Assembly: GCA_946811185.2 (NCBI GenBank)
Contig: OX328098.1
Span: forward strand, 43,153,650 to 43,217,649
DNA from: Hippopus hippopus
Taxonomy: Eukaryota > Mollusca > Bivalvia > Cardiida > Cardiidae
Direction of reading: 5' to 3'
Length of the DNA stretch: 64,000 nucleotides
Under the pieces are notes generated by a model that saw nothing but the letters and a program-made list of their open reading frames with translations, was not told the DNA's origin and ran no database searches. The position numbers were made by a program, and so were the translations under genes. Below, piece by piece: positions 11,191 through 22,798 of the stretch. Numbering within the stretch: the first letter of the stretch is position 1; each line of letters opens with the position of its first letter.

Positions 11191-11570
11191 TTACACTGTC
11201 CAAACCAATTCAGTTCAAAAGCTTTATTTTTTGACTTGAACCACTAGGTTCCTCGTGAATTACGTGTACACGGAAAATTTCAATAATTTTTCATCATTTA
11301 TACAATGGAACGATCTGACGATCCTCTATATTGTTAACTGATTTGAATCGGGGCTTACAACCTTAACCACGGTCTGGATACTAGTACATGGGATTGAGAA
11401 TGGAAAACTGGCAATCGCAAAACTAGTCTATTGGTTGGAGCGAGCAATTTCTCTTTATCCAGTAATGTTTTTCAATAAACATGCGCTATGATTTAAGCAT
11501 GATCAACCCAAACTGGCATAGCATTGTTTAATCGTTTCAGGGGATAGATTTCTTTTTAAAAAATGACTTC

Positions 11571-11775
11571 ACCAGACAACAAAATTTTGGACCGTACCAT
11601 TTGCATTTGCATTTGAAGATGACAAACACAGCTCAAATGACGATTTCTGTTTTTCATGGGACAGAAAACATCGTGGGAAAAGGAGAATATACTGGTTACC
11701 AGCATGTTTGCCTTTTCCCACAATGTTTTCAAAAGCCTTCTCTTCTAGGGTCTAAAAAACTCAGGATTGTATAAT
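11571..11775 (-). repeat. M1 MITE copy, reverse
   Basis: It has CCAGACAACAAAATTTTGGAC (reverse of the right half), the palindrome ATACTGGTTACCAGCAT, and CTTCTCTTCTAGGGTC near the far end. Confidence 0.7.
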
Positions 11776-11834
11776 ACTTTTATGATAATTTTCTTTTGTG
11801 ACACTGGTGCATGTCTTTGGTGTATTTCTTCGTT

Positions 11835-12082
11835 TGAATCGGAGTTTAAAGGCGTTTTAACACCTTAGGTCACGGCGGTCAGTGTAACTACGCGTGTGTT
11901 TCCTGGCTTTCTCAAACCAGCACTGACACAACTTTCTTTCCAAGCCACTGACCTTTCTCACATACATCAGAGGTGAGAGGCGAAAAATCACCGGCAAGAC
12001 AGATTTGCCTCAACAGGGTATCGAACCACTAACCACCAGGTCACAAGTCAGATGCGCTAACTACTGAGCTGCTCGGCCGGGT
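11835..12082 (-). repeat. tRNA-derived SINE (same family as 15243-15504)
   Basis: On the minus strand the head has TAGTTAGCGCATCTGACTTG and the B-box-like GTTCGATACCC, followed by the body ATTTTTCGCCTCTCACCTC. The tail region is AGGCGTTTTAACACC on the plus strand. Confidence 0.7.
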
Positions 12083-12334
12083 GTTTTGTTGGATCCATGC
12101 AAAAAAAAAAAAGACATGATGATGGCAACACGCAAGCTAATTCGAAATTTCGTTCTTTAAAAAGAAAACTAGTTTAAATGACAAGATCATACGTATATAC
12201 TAAAATAAAATGTGTTGTCTGCCTCGAAGACGCATGGGAGACCACTGTGTTATAAATTAGTCTATTACTTGCATCAGGTTTACTTTCTTGTAACTCAGTG
12301 TGCCTTCTTAAACAACAGATGACTTTGAAAACAA

Positions 12335-12449
12335 TTTTTAACCCTTTTTTAACAGAAATCACCCGAGTTTTAACGATTAGCAAAAAGAAGCGTTTTGAAA
12401 AAAATGTGGGGAGAGGAGGAAAAACTGGCAACCAGTATACTCTCCTTTT
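12335..12449. repeat. M1 MITE, left half (interrupted)
   Basis: The left half of a diverged M1 (TTTTAACCCTTTTTTAACAG to CTGGCAACCAGTATACTCTCC). Its right half resumes at about 13583, beyond the inserted element. Confidence 0.65.
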
Positions 12450-13582
12450 TATACGCCCGTCGAAGACGGGACGTACTCGTATTATGGGATCACCCATGGC
12501 GTACGGGCGGTCGGGGAGCGGTGTCCAGTTCTTTGTCCGGAGCATAACTTTGTCATCTCCAGTCCGATTGACTTGAAACTTGGCATTTGTGTTTGTTGCA
12601 ATAATACAGAGTGCAGTGCGAAAGAACCGCTACTCTACCTCGTGCTGTCTTTGAGTTATTTCCCTTCGATCGTCATTTTTACAGCATTTTCTGCTTGTCC
12701 GGAATATAACTTTGTCATCTCTAGTCTGAACATCTTCAAATTTGGTATGCATGATTGTTGAAAAATTGCGGAGTGCAGTGCGCAAGAACCGTAACTCTTC
12801 CTAGCACGAATTTTGAGTTATTCTCCCTTTGATCTTCATTTTTATAGCATTTCTTGCTTGTCCGGAGCAAAACTTTGTCATCTTAAGTAGGAATGACTTG
12901 AAATATGGTATGCTTGTTTGTTGCAATATTTGGAAGTGCAGTGCGCAAGAATTGTAACTCTACCTCGTGCTGTCTTTGAGTTATTTCCCTTTGATCATCA
13001 TTTCTACAGCATTTAGTGCTTGTCCGGAATATAACTTTGTCATCCCAAGTCAGAACGACTTCAAACTTGGTATGCATGTTTGTTGCAATATTACGGAGTA
13101 CAGTGCGCAAGAACAATAACTCTACCTAGCGCGAATTTTGAGTAATTCTACTTCGATCTTCATTTTTACAGTATTTTTTTTTTTTTCTTACTCAAATTTT
13201 GTCTAGAGCATAACTCAAAAACTACATGAGATATAAACCTGAAACTTCACAGGTTGATAGATGACATTGAGGAGAAGTGCAGTGTTTTAGAGCTATAACT
13301 TTTGGCCCTATAGTTTAGGAGTTATTGCCCGTTGATTTTTTTCTTACTTAAATTTTGTCAGGAGCATAACTCAAAAACTATTAGAGGTGTAAAAATGATA
13401 CTTCACAGGTGCATAGATCAAATTGAGGAGAAGTGCAGTGCAGAAGAACAAATAACTCCATGGTCTCATATGTGATCCCTAACTGTCCAGTGTCTTGTTC
13501 TTTCACAGTACATCCTTCACTTTAACCCATTTCACTGACAAGCCCCTTCGGGCGTATATGCGCCGCTCTGCGAAGCTCTTGT
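12450..13582. mobile_element. Non-autonomous DNA element with internal 162-bp repeats
   Basis: The left end TATACGCCCGTCGAAGACGG and the right part CGGGCGTATATGCGCCGC carry a short inverted TATACGCCCG. The interior has tandem units of about 162 bp marked by GTCCGGAATATAACTTTGTC at 12698, 12860 and 13022, and two diverged units marked TAACTCAAAAACTA near 13209 and 13368. No transposase frame is present. It splits an M1 copy, so it inserted later than that copy. Confidence 0.7.
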
Positions 13583-13704
13583 TCCGCAATGTTTTCTACT
13601 CTTTCAAAAGACGAATCCATTCATTTGAGCCACATTTTTGTCGCCTGCATATATTTTCAGTATAGACACATCTGAAATTTTGTCAAACAAAAAAGAGTAA
13701 AGTT
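13583..13704. repeat. M1 MITE, right half (interrupted)
   Basis: It continues the M1 broken at 12449: CGCAATGTTTTCTACTC, GAGCCACATTTTTGTCGCC and the degenerate end TTTTGTCAAACAAAAAAGAG. Confidence 0.65.
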
Positions 13705-13926
13705 AATACTTTACCTGCTAGATAAGTGAAAGAAATTTTCCAGCTAATAGTAATAAAACTAAATATTGCAATTTCAAAGTAGTTATTATTATTATTGGGG
13801 GGGATATCTACTTATCGGACAGCGTAGGTCCAAGATCAGACTGTACTTTGTGCAGTCTGATCTTGATCTACACTGTCCACAAAAGCGCCATGAGTCGTGT
13901 TAAGCAGCCAATGGGTACCGTTAACA
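13705..13926 (-). repeat. M4 hairpin MITE
   Basis: From TTTACCTGCTAGATAAGTG through the hairpin AGATCAGACTGTACTTTG to GTGTTAAGCAGCCAATGGG. It contains a short (ATT)n/poly-G run. Confidence 0.7.
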
Positions 13927-15002
13927 CGAAAAGTATTGATGGTCTCGAAGGGTAGCAAGGGAGACCACTGTGTTACAAGTAGGATCAATCTTGCGTACGG
14001 GTTACTTCCTTCAAACTTATGTTTTTATTCGATTGGGAGCTGTGTTTCTGCGTGACAGTTTATTTTATTTAAACAATCAAATTCGAGTGTTCATATCGGT
14101 CATATGTTACATAATTATGTAAGTAATGCAGCAAGTCTTATGATTTTGTTTTTCAACTTAACGCGGGAGAAATCAAGCGGTTACATGACGTTTGATGGAA
14201 AACCATAAAATTGTGGGAATAAGAGACCAACTGATCAAATTAATCAATTAAAAAAAAAAAAACCAGGAATTGTAAATATCTAGAATCTACAAATAGACGC
14301 AATTTGCCATTTTCGCTGTTAACACAGAGCAGGCAATTTGGGTAATTTTATCGGACTGTGAAGTCTTTAGAAGGCTTACAATTCGCAGCGACCTTAGTGC
14401 GATGTATCAATATTTTCTTTTGGCGTTTTTCAACACATTTATACAGCACTGATGTACTAACTGAGCCTAAACGGAGTTATGTTGGGTCAACTTAGTGGAC
14501 GAATGAGCTGGATGCGAAACATGTTACTTTTGCTTTCTCCTGCATCCGCACGTGTCGGAGCTCTTTCCATATTTCCGTGTATCGTTGGAAACAAACCCAA
14601 TGGTTGGCTTCTTTTATGGACCACAATCTGGGAAAACAGCCTGTGACTATATAAGAATATTCTGCCAATGATTGGTAAAACAAACACCAGGCCCCATTAC
14701 TCATTCCACAGGTCGATGGGACCGTTTACCTGCCACTCCTTCATGATGCCAAAAGGGATGGGTAACGTATGTCTACTGTAGCCCTTACACTTACAGCCCC
14801 ATTACTCATACCGCCGCGATATAATTGAAACATGTTGAAAACGGTGTTATCACAACAAACAAACAAACAAACAAATTATAGTAAATGCATCTTTATTTTC
14901 TGAATGACCCGCACGACAGGCTTACATCACAGAAAAATACAACATGGATGATCTCTTCCAGTGAAAATCGATGTTGGATGATCTTCATAGAAGTAATTAT
15001 AA
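13927..15002. other. Gene-free stretch
   Basis: No supported gene. Bases 14940-14990 (GAAAATCGATGTTGGATGATC) match the 3' flank of sulfotransferase gene B at about 26500-26535. This is therefore the displaced 3' flank of gene A, pushed away by the M2 and SINE insertions at 15003-15521. Confidence 0.5.
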
Positions 15003-15521
15003 ATGAGCCATGCTCTGTGAAAAGGGGGTTTATGCATCTGCGAAAAGTATCGACCCGGGTCAGCCTGCATAGACCGTGCAGGCTGACCTTGGTCGAAACT
15101 TTTTGCTATTAATAAAATTTTTGCAGTTCAAAGGACAACTTTATCTCATGATAGGACAAAATAGATTTGAGGGATCAAGAAATGTGATGACTGGCTTGGT
15201 ATAACGCATCAAAAAGATGCGTTACATCCCCATTTGCCAGAGCCCGCCTCGTTAGCTCAGTGATTAGCGTATCTGACTTGTGACCTGGTGGTTGCTGGTT
15301 CGATACCCGGTTGAGGCAAACTTTTTTACCGGCGATTTTTCGTCTCTCACCTCTGATGCATGCGAGAAAAGTAGTCAGTGACTTTGAAAGATAGTTGTGT
15401 CAGTACTGGTGTGAGAAAACCAGGAAACACATGCTTAGGTGCACGGACCGTCGTAATATGATCTAAGCTTTAAGCTCCAATACAGCCAATCAATCGGACC
15501 CATATGCCAGAGAATGGCTCA
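15003..15521 (+). repeat. M2 MITE split by a SINE
   Basis: The left part runs GAGCCATGCTCTGTGAAAAG to TTTGCCAGAG. The right tip GCCAGAGAATGGCTCA is at 15506-15521. The intervening 15243-15504 is a SINE. The pair lies between the stop codon of gene A and its ancestral 3' flank. Confidence 0.8.
15243..15504 (+). repeat. tRNA-derived SINE with target duplication
   Basis: The tRNA-like head has A box TAGCTCAGTGATTAGCG and B box GGTTCGATACC. The body TTTTTCGTCTCTCACCTCTG and tail CCAATCAATC follow. It is flanked by the duplication TGCCAGAG at 15235-15242 and 15505-15512. Confidence 0.8.
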
Positions 15522-15538
15522 AATATAGATTCGTGGCT

Positions 15539-16668
15539 TTACCACGGAGGCGGGTCATAGTTGTAACCAAACATGTCAAAGTCAACACTGTACACTTCTT
15601 TAATTCCTTCAATAATCTTAGAATCTACCATTTCATAATATCTATTCAAAGCACTTCTTCTCTGTAAGGACTTACCAGTTGTTGTCAAAGGATAATTTGA
15701 ACGAGCGTATTTTAATGCAGCACGAAATATATTTGAATTCTTATAATCTTCGGATGTTTTATAGCTACCACTAGGAAAAGGTGCTTTTTCCGAAATAAAG
15801 CCTTGAATTTTTAAAGCGTCCCATAATCGTCTTGTCACCTGCTCCCATGTTTGACAATCTAGTGTATGTCTCTGATTTGTGGGAGTAATATAGTCTAATA
15901 CATCATCAGCAAGTGAAAACCCTGTTAAGTTCGCCTCTTTATGCAGGAGTTGTATGAGAACATCAAGTTTGTAAGGCTCTAACTTGGTTTGATTAATAGC
16001 AAAGTAAAAGTCGTCCTTGAAAGTTTCTTGTTTAAATACCATCGCAGGATTTATTTCACATGGTTTGCACAGATAAAAGACTGGAGACCAATGGTAATCA
16101 AAAATACCTCGTCGGGTGTTATTCACGACATGCTGCAAAAACTCCTGGAAAGTTATATCTGGTTTACATTTTGGATCGTTTTCTCCCCTGACGGATATAG
16201 ATGTAGACGAAATGTACATTCGATCAATGAAAGCGGAAAATAATCTTGTATAAGGGTTTCTAGCAGATAGTATCATTCTTGTAGAGTTACACTGAGAATT
16301 GTTCACTCCTAAAATGGTATGCTTGAGTCCTTCCATATTATGAATGTCTTCCCTACATTTAACTAGAACGTCTTTGACTGTCTCCCCTTCGTGGTGTAGG
16401 ATATAGAAAAACTGAGTCCAAAGAGTGGAACCAATCTTGCCAATTTTACAATATGACCAATTGTAGTGTGGTGCGGCGTTAAACACGGCCCTATGTTTAG
16501 CATAGCCCGGTGACGTCATAAGGTTTCTGTATCTTTCACAGGTTTGACGAACTTGAACGAGACGATCCTTCTGAATCTTTAGATTACGTGTAATGTTCAC
16601 AACAGTGGTTGCATCATGTCCGATACCGAACCCTGGGTTCGGGTAGAACAAGCTTATGTAAGCTTTGT
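15539..16668 (-). CDS. Carbohydrate sulfotransferase gene A, exon 2 (terminal coding exon)
   Basis: This exon encodes the lumenal catalytic domain of a Golgi type II membrane enzyme of the Sulfotransfer_2 family (HNK-1/chondroitin/dermatan sulfotransferase-like), which moves sulfate from PAPS to a glycan. The PAPS 5'-phosphosulfate-binding loop is CKIGKIGSTLW (about residues 115-125 of the spliced protein). The 3'-phosphate-binding segment is ILSARNPYTRLF (about 174-185). Conserved HWSPVFYLCKPCEI and a C-terminal DPPPW follow. The acceptor TTATCATTTCAG puts the exon start at 16668 in phase 1. It joins exon 1 (21480-21603) to give 417 residues with no frame conflict. The acceptor glycan cannot be told from sequence. 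Genes B and C are close paralogues. Confidence 0.9.
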
Positions 16669-16707
16669 CTGAAATGATAATGAAGTGCATTCAGTAAATG
16701 ATATTAC

Positions 16708-16955
16708 TTAACCGTTTACCACACAATGCCCAGTTTCAAATACCTTGAGAAAAAGGCTTTTGAAAACATTGTGGGATAAGAAGAAAATTCTGGAAACCAG
16801 CATTTTCTCCTCTTCCCTAAATGTTCTCTACTATTCAAAGCCAAATCCAATCAATTAAGCCATACCTCTTTTTTCGTCTGCAAATAGTTTCAATATAGGC
16901 AGGGTCTTACATTAGTCGTCTGCAATATGGACAGGTCTAAAATTTTATCATCTTT
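16708..16955. repeat. M1 MITE in intron 1 of gene A
   Basis: A diverged copy: TTAACCGTTTACCACACAAT, ATTCTGGAAACCAGCATTTTC, with a partly duplicated right half (GTCGTCTGCAA occurs twice). Confidence 0.7.
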
Positions 16956-18328
16956 ATCAGAAAGACATTTATTATTTGCTGAATATTTGATTCCATGCAT
17001 TTGTTTGGATATCTTAGTTTTAACCGGGCAACGCTCAAAGATTTAACTGAAGCTATCAGATGCACAAAAGACTTATAGGCCTTTGTCTAGACGACGACGA
17101 CGACGACAACAACAACAACAACATTCTAAATTAATTAACAATAGAGTGCATAGTTGAATTGTAGTTCCACGTGAAAACTGATCATGAATCTTTTTGCGTT
17201 TTGTCCGAGTGTTTTGTGCGCGTATCTGCGTACCTGCGTAGTCCTTATACAAATTAAAGTTTGTGCAATCTCAACACTATTAGGTAGAGTTTCTGACTTC
17301 TGGTAATCACTTTTTTTAATTTCTCGAGTGACTGTGTTAATTCCTGCATATCTCGACTAAATATTGTTTCAAACATAAAAAAAACAAAACAAAAATTTCT
17401 CTTCCGACTCTGTTTCTTTGACAATTTCTTTAGACTATGTAAGACTCACTGGGCTGTCAGTTCTAGAAAATCACTCTGAAAGTACAAAATGTTTCTATAC
17501 TGAGCAAAACAGCTAACCGAACACTTTCAGTGTCTGATCCAGAGCGTGCGATTGCAAGAATCGCCCGGGTTTTTCACTATTTACGCACATTTCTAAAACC
17601 AGTGCACGACAATCGCGCGGAAAAAATATTTAGGCAAGTATTTAGGCAAGTAGTGTTTGATCATTTGTTACCGTTCGAACGTCGATCGATTTGAAAAACA
17701 CTTTCACAAGCGGCACAACTGCGTCAGATCATTCCTATGAATCAAGAGTGACTTCGCTTTACTACCTCACAGATTCTCATTTTACGGAAAAAAAGATGTC
17801 TGCTATTTTTTTTTTCCCCTCTCGATTTGCTATTTTTTTCCCTTCTCGATTGAAATATCGATTACAGGTCTTTTACACTTATTTATCAAATTAGATATGA
17901 ACGAAATACTGCCTTTCCATCCAAATACATATCAAAGCTGTCAAAATGAATTTATAAAATAACTTCAGATGTCAAGAATTTGACTTTGCTTCGGACAGTC
18001 GCGGGATACATCCTATGGGAAAATTTGGCCACTGGAGCTTCATTTAATTTGTATTGTATAATTATAAACTTTACTTATAAACTAAACAATAGACAGAGCT
18101 ACATGGCAACTCTTTACCTAGGGTTACAGGTGGTTTTTTTTTTGCCGGTGACTAACACTTGGACCGACCGTACAATAACAAACTGTCATCTTCACAATAA
18201 TTTCCTAACTTACAAATTGTATGATTTAAAATTTAAGTGCATTTTGATACCAGCTTTGTTTACTTTTGACCGCTAGAGGGGCGCTAAAGACAATGGAGGC
18301 GATCGTTTTTTTTTGTTTTTTTTTCTTT
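16956..18328. other. Intron 1 of gene A, mostly featureless
   Basis: It holds an (ACG)n/(AAC)n microsatellite at about 17091-17120. A half copy of the M8 element lies at about 18120-18290 (GTGACTAACACTTGGACCG and CTTTTGACCGCTAGAG). Nothing else is recognised. Confidence 0.5.
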
Positions 18329-18538
18329 TAACCCTTATCCTGCTAAATAAGCGAATTAAAACTTTCAACCCGATGTTAAAAACCCAAATTGTGCTATTTC
18401 GAAGGTATTTTTGGAGGAAAAATATCTCCTTATCGGATAGTGTAGATCCAAGACCAGACTGCACTTTCTGTGCGGTCTGATCTTGATCTATACAGTCCAC
18501 AAAAGGTTCTTAAGTCGCGCTTAGCAGCCTAAGGGTTA
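18329..18538 (-). repeat. M4 hairpin MITE
   Basis: Full length, from TTAACCCTTATCCTGCTAAA to GCTTAGCAGCCTAAGGGTTAA, with hairpin CAGACTGCACTTTCTGTG. The interval 18539-19114 holds no feature beyond a short C run near 18808. Confidence 0.8.
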
Positions 18539-19114
18539 AAGCTATACCACTTTGACTTAATCTCCACTTCAAATAAGACATTTATTTAACGCATAACATG
18601 CCAAGATAAACTTCATGCGTTTTGGAAGCCAATACAGATCATTATCTGAAGTCCTTTTCAATTGATTTATTGTCAGTTGATGTTATTTTATTATTATATG
18701 CCTAATAGACATGCATAGGACGCGTATACAAACAGACACTACAGAAAAAAGTCCGTATCTACACTGTCAAATACGGTTCTAAATTTATATGGTATGATGA
18801 CGTAACACCCCCCCCCACCCCCGTTCGGAATTGATTTTCAGATAGATAAAATTTGTGATTCGCTTGGTAAAAAAAGTAACACTATTCATATCCATGTGCC
18901 ATTCATAAAAAAATATTACTCATTGTTTGACAGAATTCAACAGAGACATTTGCATATTCAATGACCTCCACATACATTGCACGGGAACTTACGAAGATGA
19001 TATACGGAATATAATTTGTGCCAATTCAAACTTGCCATATAATACTAATCCAGTATTTGTTTTTATTATCTTAACTTACCGAGAAAAATTGTCGATAATT
19101 GCAATATTTTGTCG

Positions 19115-19290
19115 TTTAAATTTGTTGGTATATAATAAAAGGAATATTTTGCTGTAGCAACTTTTCTAGTGCTCGTATTTGTTTCTTACTGTTTTAGAAA
19201 ATTTTGACATCTCGCTCGACCTTTGGTCTAGCACGATGTCAACTTCTCTCACTCAGCTTAGAGCAAATAGAAGCACCAGGAACGTAACTA
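19115..19290. repeat. M5 hairpin MITE copy
   Basis: It shares TAATAAAAGGAATATTTTG, CATCTCGCTCGACCTTTGG and the weak hairpin with bases 275-430. Confidence 0.55.
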
Positions 19291-19601
19291 AAAAGTGATA
19301 TCCTGTATGTACATGACCAAATACTGTACATGTACTGTTTTACCCGAATACAGTCTATCCGTCGTAATAATGTAAACTGTTCTTTTGATTTACTTAAACC
19401 ATCTTTTGATCTTATTTTCTTCGTTAAACTCTCATAACCTCAGGTGAGCAATTCAAGGCTATCACGACTCTCTTGTTTTTTTCTTTTTTTTTTTCACTGA
19501 TGGTGATAGGTGCAGCTTTTTGACGGATTACTTTGTTGTGCAGACAATAGCACAATAGTTCTTTTGTAATCCCTACCATTTAAGTAGACTACGTGCTCCG
19601 C

Positions 19602-19831
19602 TTAACCCTTTACCAAACAAGCCCTGGTTTTTACGACCCAGAGGAAGAGGCCTTCTGAAAACATTGTGGGAAAAGGAGAAAATGCTGGTAACCAGCATTT
19701 TCTCCATTTCCTACAATGTTTTCTACACTTTCATAAAAAAAATGGCAGTTTTTGAGTCACTTTTATTTTGTCGTCTGCAAATATTTCCAAATTGGATAAG
19801 TCTAAATTTTTGTCGTTTGGTAAAGAGTTAA
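19602..19831. repeat. M1 MITE copy, near-consensus
   Basis: TTAACCCTTTACCAAACAAG and GTCGTTTGGTAAAGAGTTAA ends with the complete palindrome. It lies in intron 1 of gene A. Confidence 0.9.
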
Positions 19832-20079
19832 AGTGGGACATTAGTGTAACGGTTCATATGCTACTTCAACACTTGGCATGGTTGTACACATATTGTCCTT
19901 ATTGAGTGATATATGGGTATTCAGATATTTGTATTGCGACCCATTTCCGAAGTTTAAGAATTTTTTTCACGTTTATCTATGTGCAACGTTTTTGAGAAAT
20001 TCATTCTTCGTTACAGACAATATATATCTAAACAATCTAGTCCTACCATTTTGAGGTATTAGTCCACTTTAGGTAATTC

Positions 20080-20450
20080 ATTCCTCTCCCCTGCTGATCA
20101 TTGTTTCGAAACCTTTGATCAAGATATAGATTACACAGTAAGAGCTGACATCAGCTATTTATAGAATAGGCCTACTTGCGAAGAGATAACCCTTTTTCTT
20201 CCCTTCGTCGACACTTTAGTCTCATGGAATTTTGTAACAAAGGTTAACCGCCCTATTATCTGTACAGGGGGGGCCTTTCTCTACTGTCTGGGGTCATTTC
20301 TCTACGTAGAATAATGACCCGGGTCATTCCTCTACGTAGTGAAATGACCCATGGGTCATTTTGTAGGGGAGGGTCATTTCTCTGCATTACACCGGCGCGA
20401 TATAAGTGAAATAATGTCAAAGACGGCGTTAATTTCACAATTTACAACCA
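20080..20450. repeat. SINE body fragments around a GGGTCATTTCTCTACGTAG repeat cluster
   Basis: SINE body sequence (CATTCCTCTCCCCTGCTGATC) at the left and GCGATATAAGTGAAATAATG at the right flank a cluster at 20266-20386. In the cluster GGGTCATTTCTCT recurs, and CTACGTAG-AATAATGACC-CGGGTCATT forms a palindrome. Confidence 0.5.
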
Positions 20451-20514
20451 AAATAGATCCATTAAGTCGACCTTCGTGTTATGCTTCACAAGGTAAGGTC
20501 TAGGTCTGGCATTT

Positions 20515-20690
20515 TTTAAATCCTTCACCGCACTACCCCGTGTTTGAATGAGCGTAAAGAAGAAGGCTTTTGGAAACATTGTGGGAAAAGGAGAATAAGC
20601 TGGTAACCAGCACTTTCTCCTTATTCCGACAATTTTTCAACTCTTTCAAAGACAAGTCTCATAACTTGAGCCATACTTAAGGTTTTGATC
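20515..20690. repeat. M1 MITE fragment
   Basis: CCTTCACCGCACTACCCCG and the palindrome AAGCTGGTAACCAGCACTT; the right end is lost. Confidence 0.65.
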
Positions 20691-20922
20691 TACGCACACC
20701 TGTTTTTTTTTATCAGATATTCTTGTCGAAATGAACTTGACTTTTTAGCTCGGCCATTAACGAAGGAAACGTAAAGGTATCGTCCTAACACTCAGGCCTC
20801 GTCGTGGTGCGAATACTTTCACATTTGATAAGATCTGACTGAAGATACTTACTTTAGCTTGGACTAAGTGTTTACTAAATGGAAGTCTGGGTTCCAGTCC
20901 AATCTTATTTATCTTTTGTTTG

Positions 20923-21187
20923 TGAGTCATGCTATGTGAAAAAGGAGTTTAATGCATCTGCAATAAATATCGACCCAGGTCAGCCTGCGTAGTCCGCGCA
21001 AGCTGACCCGAGTGGAAACTTTTTAATGTGTAAATTTTCTACATGTCTAAGGATTATTCTACCTCCAGATTCAGTCGGTTCTTTTTACACAAAATAGATT
21101 TGATGGATGTATCGTTATGTGATTACTTGCTTGTTATAATGGATTACGAAGATCCATTAAACCCCCTTTTGCCAGAGAATGGCTCAT
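20923..21187 (+). repeat. M2 MITE copy
   Basis: From GAGTCATGCTATGTGAAAAA to GCCAGAGAATGGCTCATA, with hairpin GTCAGCCTGCGTAGTCCGCG. Confidence 0.75.
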
Positions 21188-21479
21188 ATTCTGACGTTAC
21201 TTTGCCAAAATTTACGGTAATAACTACTTATCTGATGAACAGATTTGCCAAAGATCTGTTCAAGCCTCGAAAGGAGACCGCAACAAGGAGTAATTAAAGA
21301 AATTATAACCGGCTGGACCTAGGCTATCAAAAGGGAACCCATAACAGTGGAGCAAGTATTTCTTACTATAATTTGGCTCAGTTATGCCCCTTTTTGCGAC
21401 TTAACATTTTCAAAGCACCGACAGCTGAGTGATGGCAGCCACGTACGTCGCTCTTGTTTTACTATAAAGTGAGACTCAC

Positions 21480-21603
21480 CATTATAAGTTACAAATGTAT
21501 AAAGTCCAGTCGTCAATGACAATATAATCGCAATGGCAACAAAAACAACTTTTCTTCTATGATTCCCTTTCGTCATTTCTTTTGCATAATTCCCACTCGT
21601 CAT
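21480..21603 (-). CDS. Carbohydrate sulfotransferase gene A, exon 1
   Basis: The exon starts at the ATG at 21603 and encodes a short cytosolic tail (MTSGNYAKEMTKGNHRRK), then a single signal-anchor helix (VVFVAIAIILSLTTGLYTFV) typical of Golgi glycan-modifying enzymes. The donor is AATG followed by GTGAGT, leaving one base (G) in phase 1. That base completes a GAC codon with exon 2 at 16668. Exon 1 plus exon 2 is 1,254 bp, an exact multiple of three. The intron is 4.8 kb. The equivalent exon of gene B (46404-46500) ends in the same pattern, ...MYMFITYG. Confidence 0.8.
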
Positions 21604-21711
21604 TTTCTATTACAAGTTCTATACGTGTATGGACCAACCATTGTGTGGACGCTATTTTTTACCGTGTCGAATTTCTAAATCAATAATCTTTACAGGGTCG
21701 CTGACTTTGAC

Positions 21712-22165
21712 CCTTTGCTCTTTACAAGATGACAAAATTTAGACTTGTCAAAATAAAACTGTTTTCAGACGATGGATTAGATGTGGCTTAACTGATGGAA
21801 AATTGTCTTTAATATGGTTGAAAACACTGTGAGAAAATGCTGGTGACCAGCATTTTCTCCTTTTTCACTGTTTTTACGACGCAGCTTACACCTGGGTCGT
21901 TATTACACAGGATAGACTGGTAAAGGGTTAAATACACGAAAAGATTATGGGCTTGTTTACATTGAAAGCATTTACCGACCCGCGGCAAAATCAGTGTCTC
22001 AAGTGAGGAAATTTGTCTTCGAGAAGAAAGAAAGCACAGAGACAGAAATGAAAAAATACTGCTTACATGATTTTTTTCTCTCTCTCTCTCTCTTTTTAAC
22101 ACAATCCTTTCAAAAGCCTTCTTCCACGGGTCGTTTAAACACGGAATAGTTCGGTAAAGGGGTTG
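21712..22165. repeat. M1 MITE copies, rearranged
   Basis: An M1 in one orientation at about 21712-21930 (CCCTTTGCTCTTTACAAGATG, AATGCTGGTGACCAGCATT, GACTGGTAAAGGGTTAA) is followed by a second M1 end at 22092-22165 (CTTCTTCCACGGGTCG). A CT microsatellite lies near 22078-22095. Confidence 0.6.
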
Positions 22166-22212
22166 AGGTTGTCGTTGTAGGCGGACGGTGTAAATTCAGA
22201 CTACCTTGCGCA

Positions 22213-22790
22213 AAGTGTGCAGTGGTAAGATAAGGGACTTGTAAGCGACAAGTCTTGGGATACTTGAGGGTGTGGGTTCAATCCCCATGACAAGCGAACT
22301 GATGTAGCTGATCCATGCTCCGTAAAATGGGATTTTAATGCACTTGCAAAAAAAAAAAAAAAAAAAAATCGAGCCAGATCAGCCTGGGCAGTCACAGGCT
22401 GACCCATGTCGATACTTTTTGCTCCTTGTGAATTTTCTACATGTCCAAGGACGATTCTAATCCAGGATTCAGTCAGTTGTCAGACAAAATGGATTTCTAT
22501 GGATCCATTATTATGCGATGACTTGTTTGGTATATTGCATCATTGAGATGTATTAAAACCCTTTGGCCAGAGCGTGTCTCACCTTCAATTGTCTCTCGGA
22601 TGAGATGTTAATAAACCTAGTGCCCGTGTGAAGGTGCTATATGCCGAGTACACTAAAGAACCAGCAAGCGTAAATTTGAATGGTTTTCTTCCTGTATCCA
22701 GTACTATCCCCCGTAACAAAACTAACAGGCTTCCGGAGAGCCCATGTGAGCAACCGATAGTGACGATGAATAAACAAAAATCTGCAACCA
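22213..22790 (+). repeat. tRNA-derived SINE split by an M2 copy
   Basis: The head GTGCAGTGGTAAGATAAGGG and B box GTGGGTTCAATCCCCAT lie at 22213-22300. The body resumes at about 22582 (GTCTCTCGGATGAGATG ... GTGACGATGAATAA). An M2 copy occupies the gap. Confidence 0.65.
22308..22581 (+). repeat. M2 MITE inserted in SINE
   Basis: From GATCCATGCTCCGTAAAATG to GCCAGAGCGTGTCTCA, with a poly-A run near 22349-22368 and hairpin CAGCCTGGGCAGTCACAGG. Confidence 0.65.
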
Positions 22791-22798
22791 ACCAAAAC

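Noticed and set aside
14487..14704. Overlapping short minus-strand frames
   Set aside because: Two frames overlap on the same strand, with no domain, no splice sites in register and no paralogue in the window.
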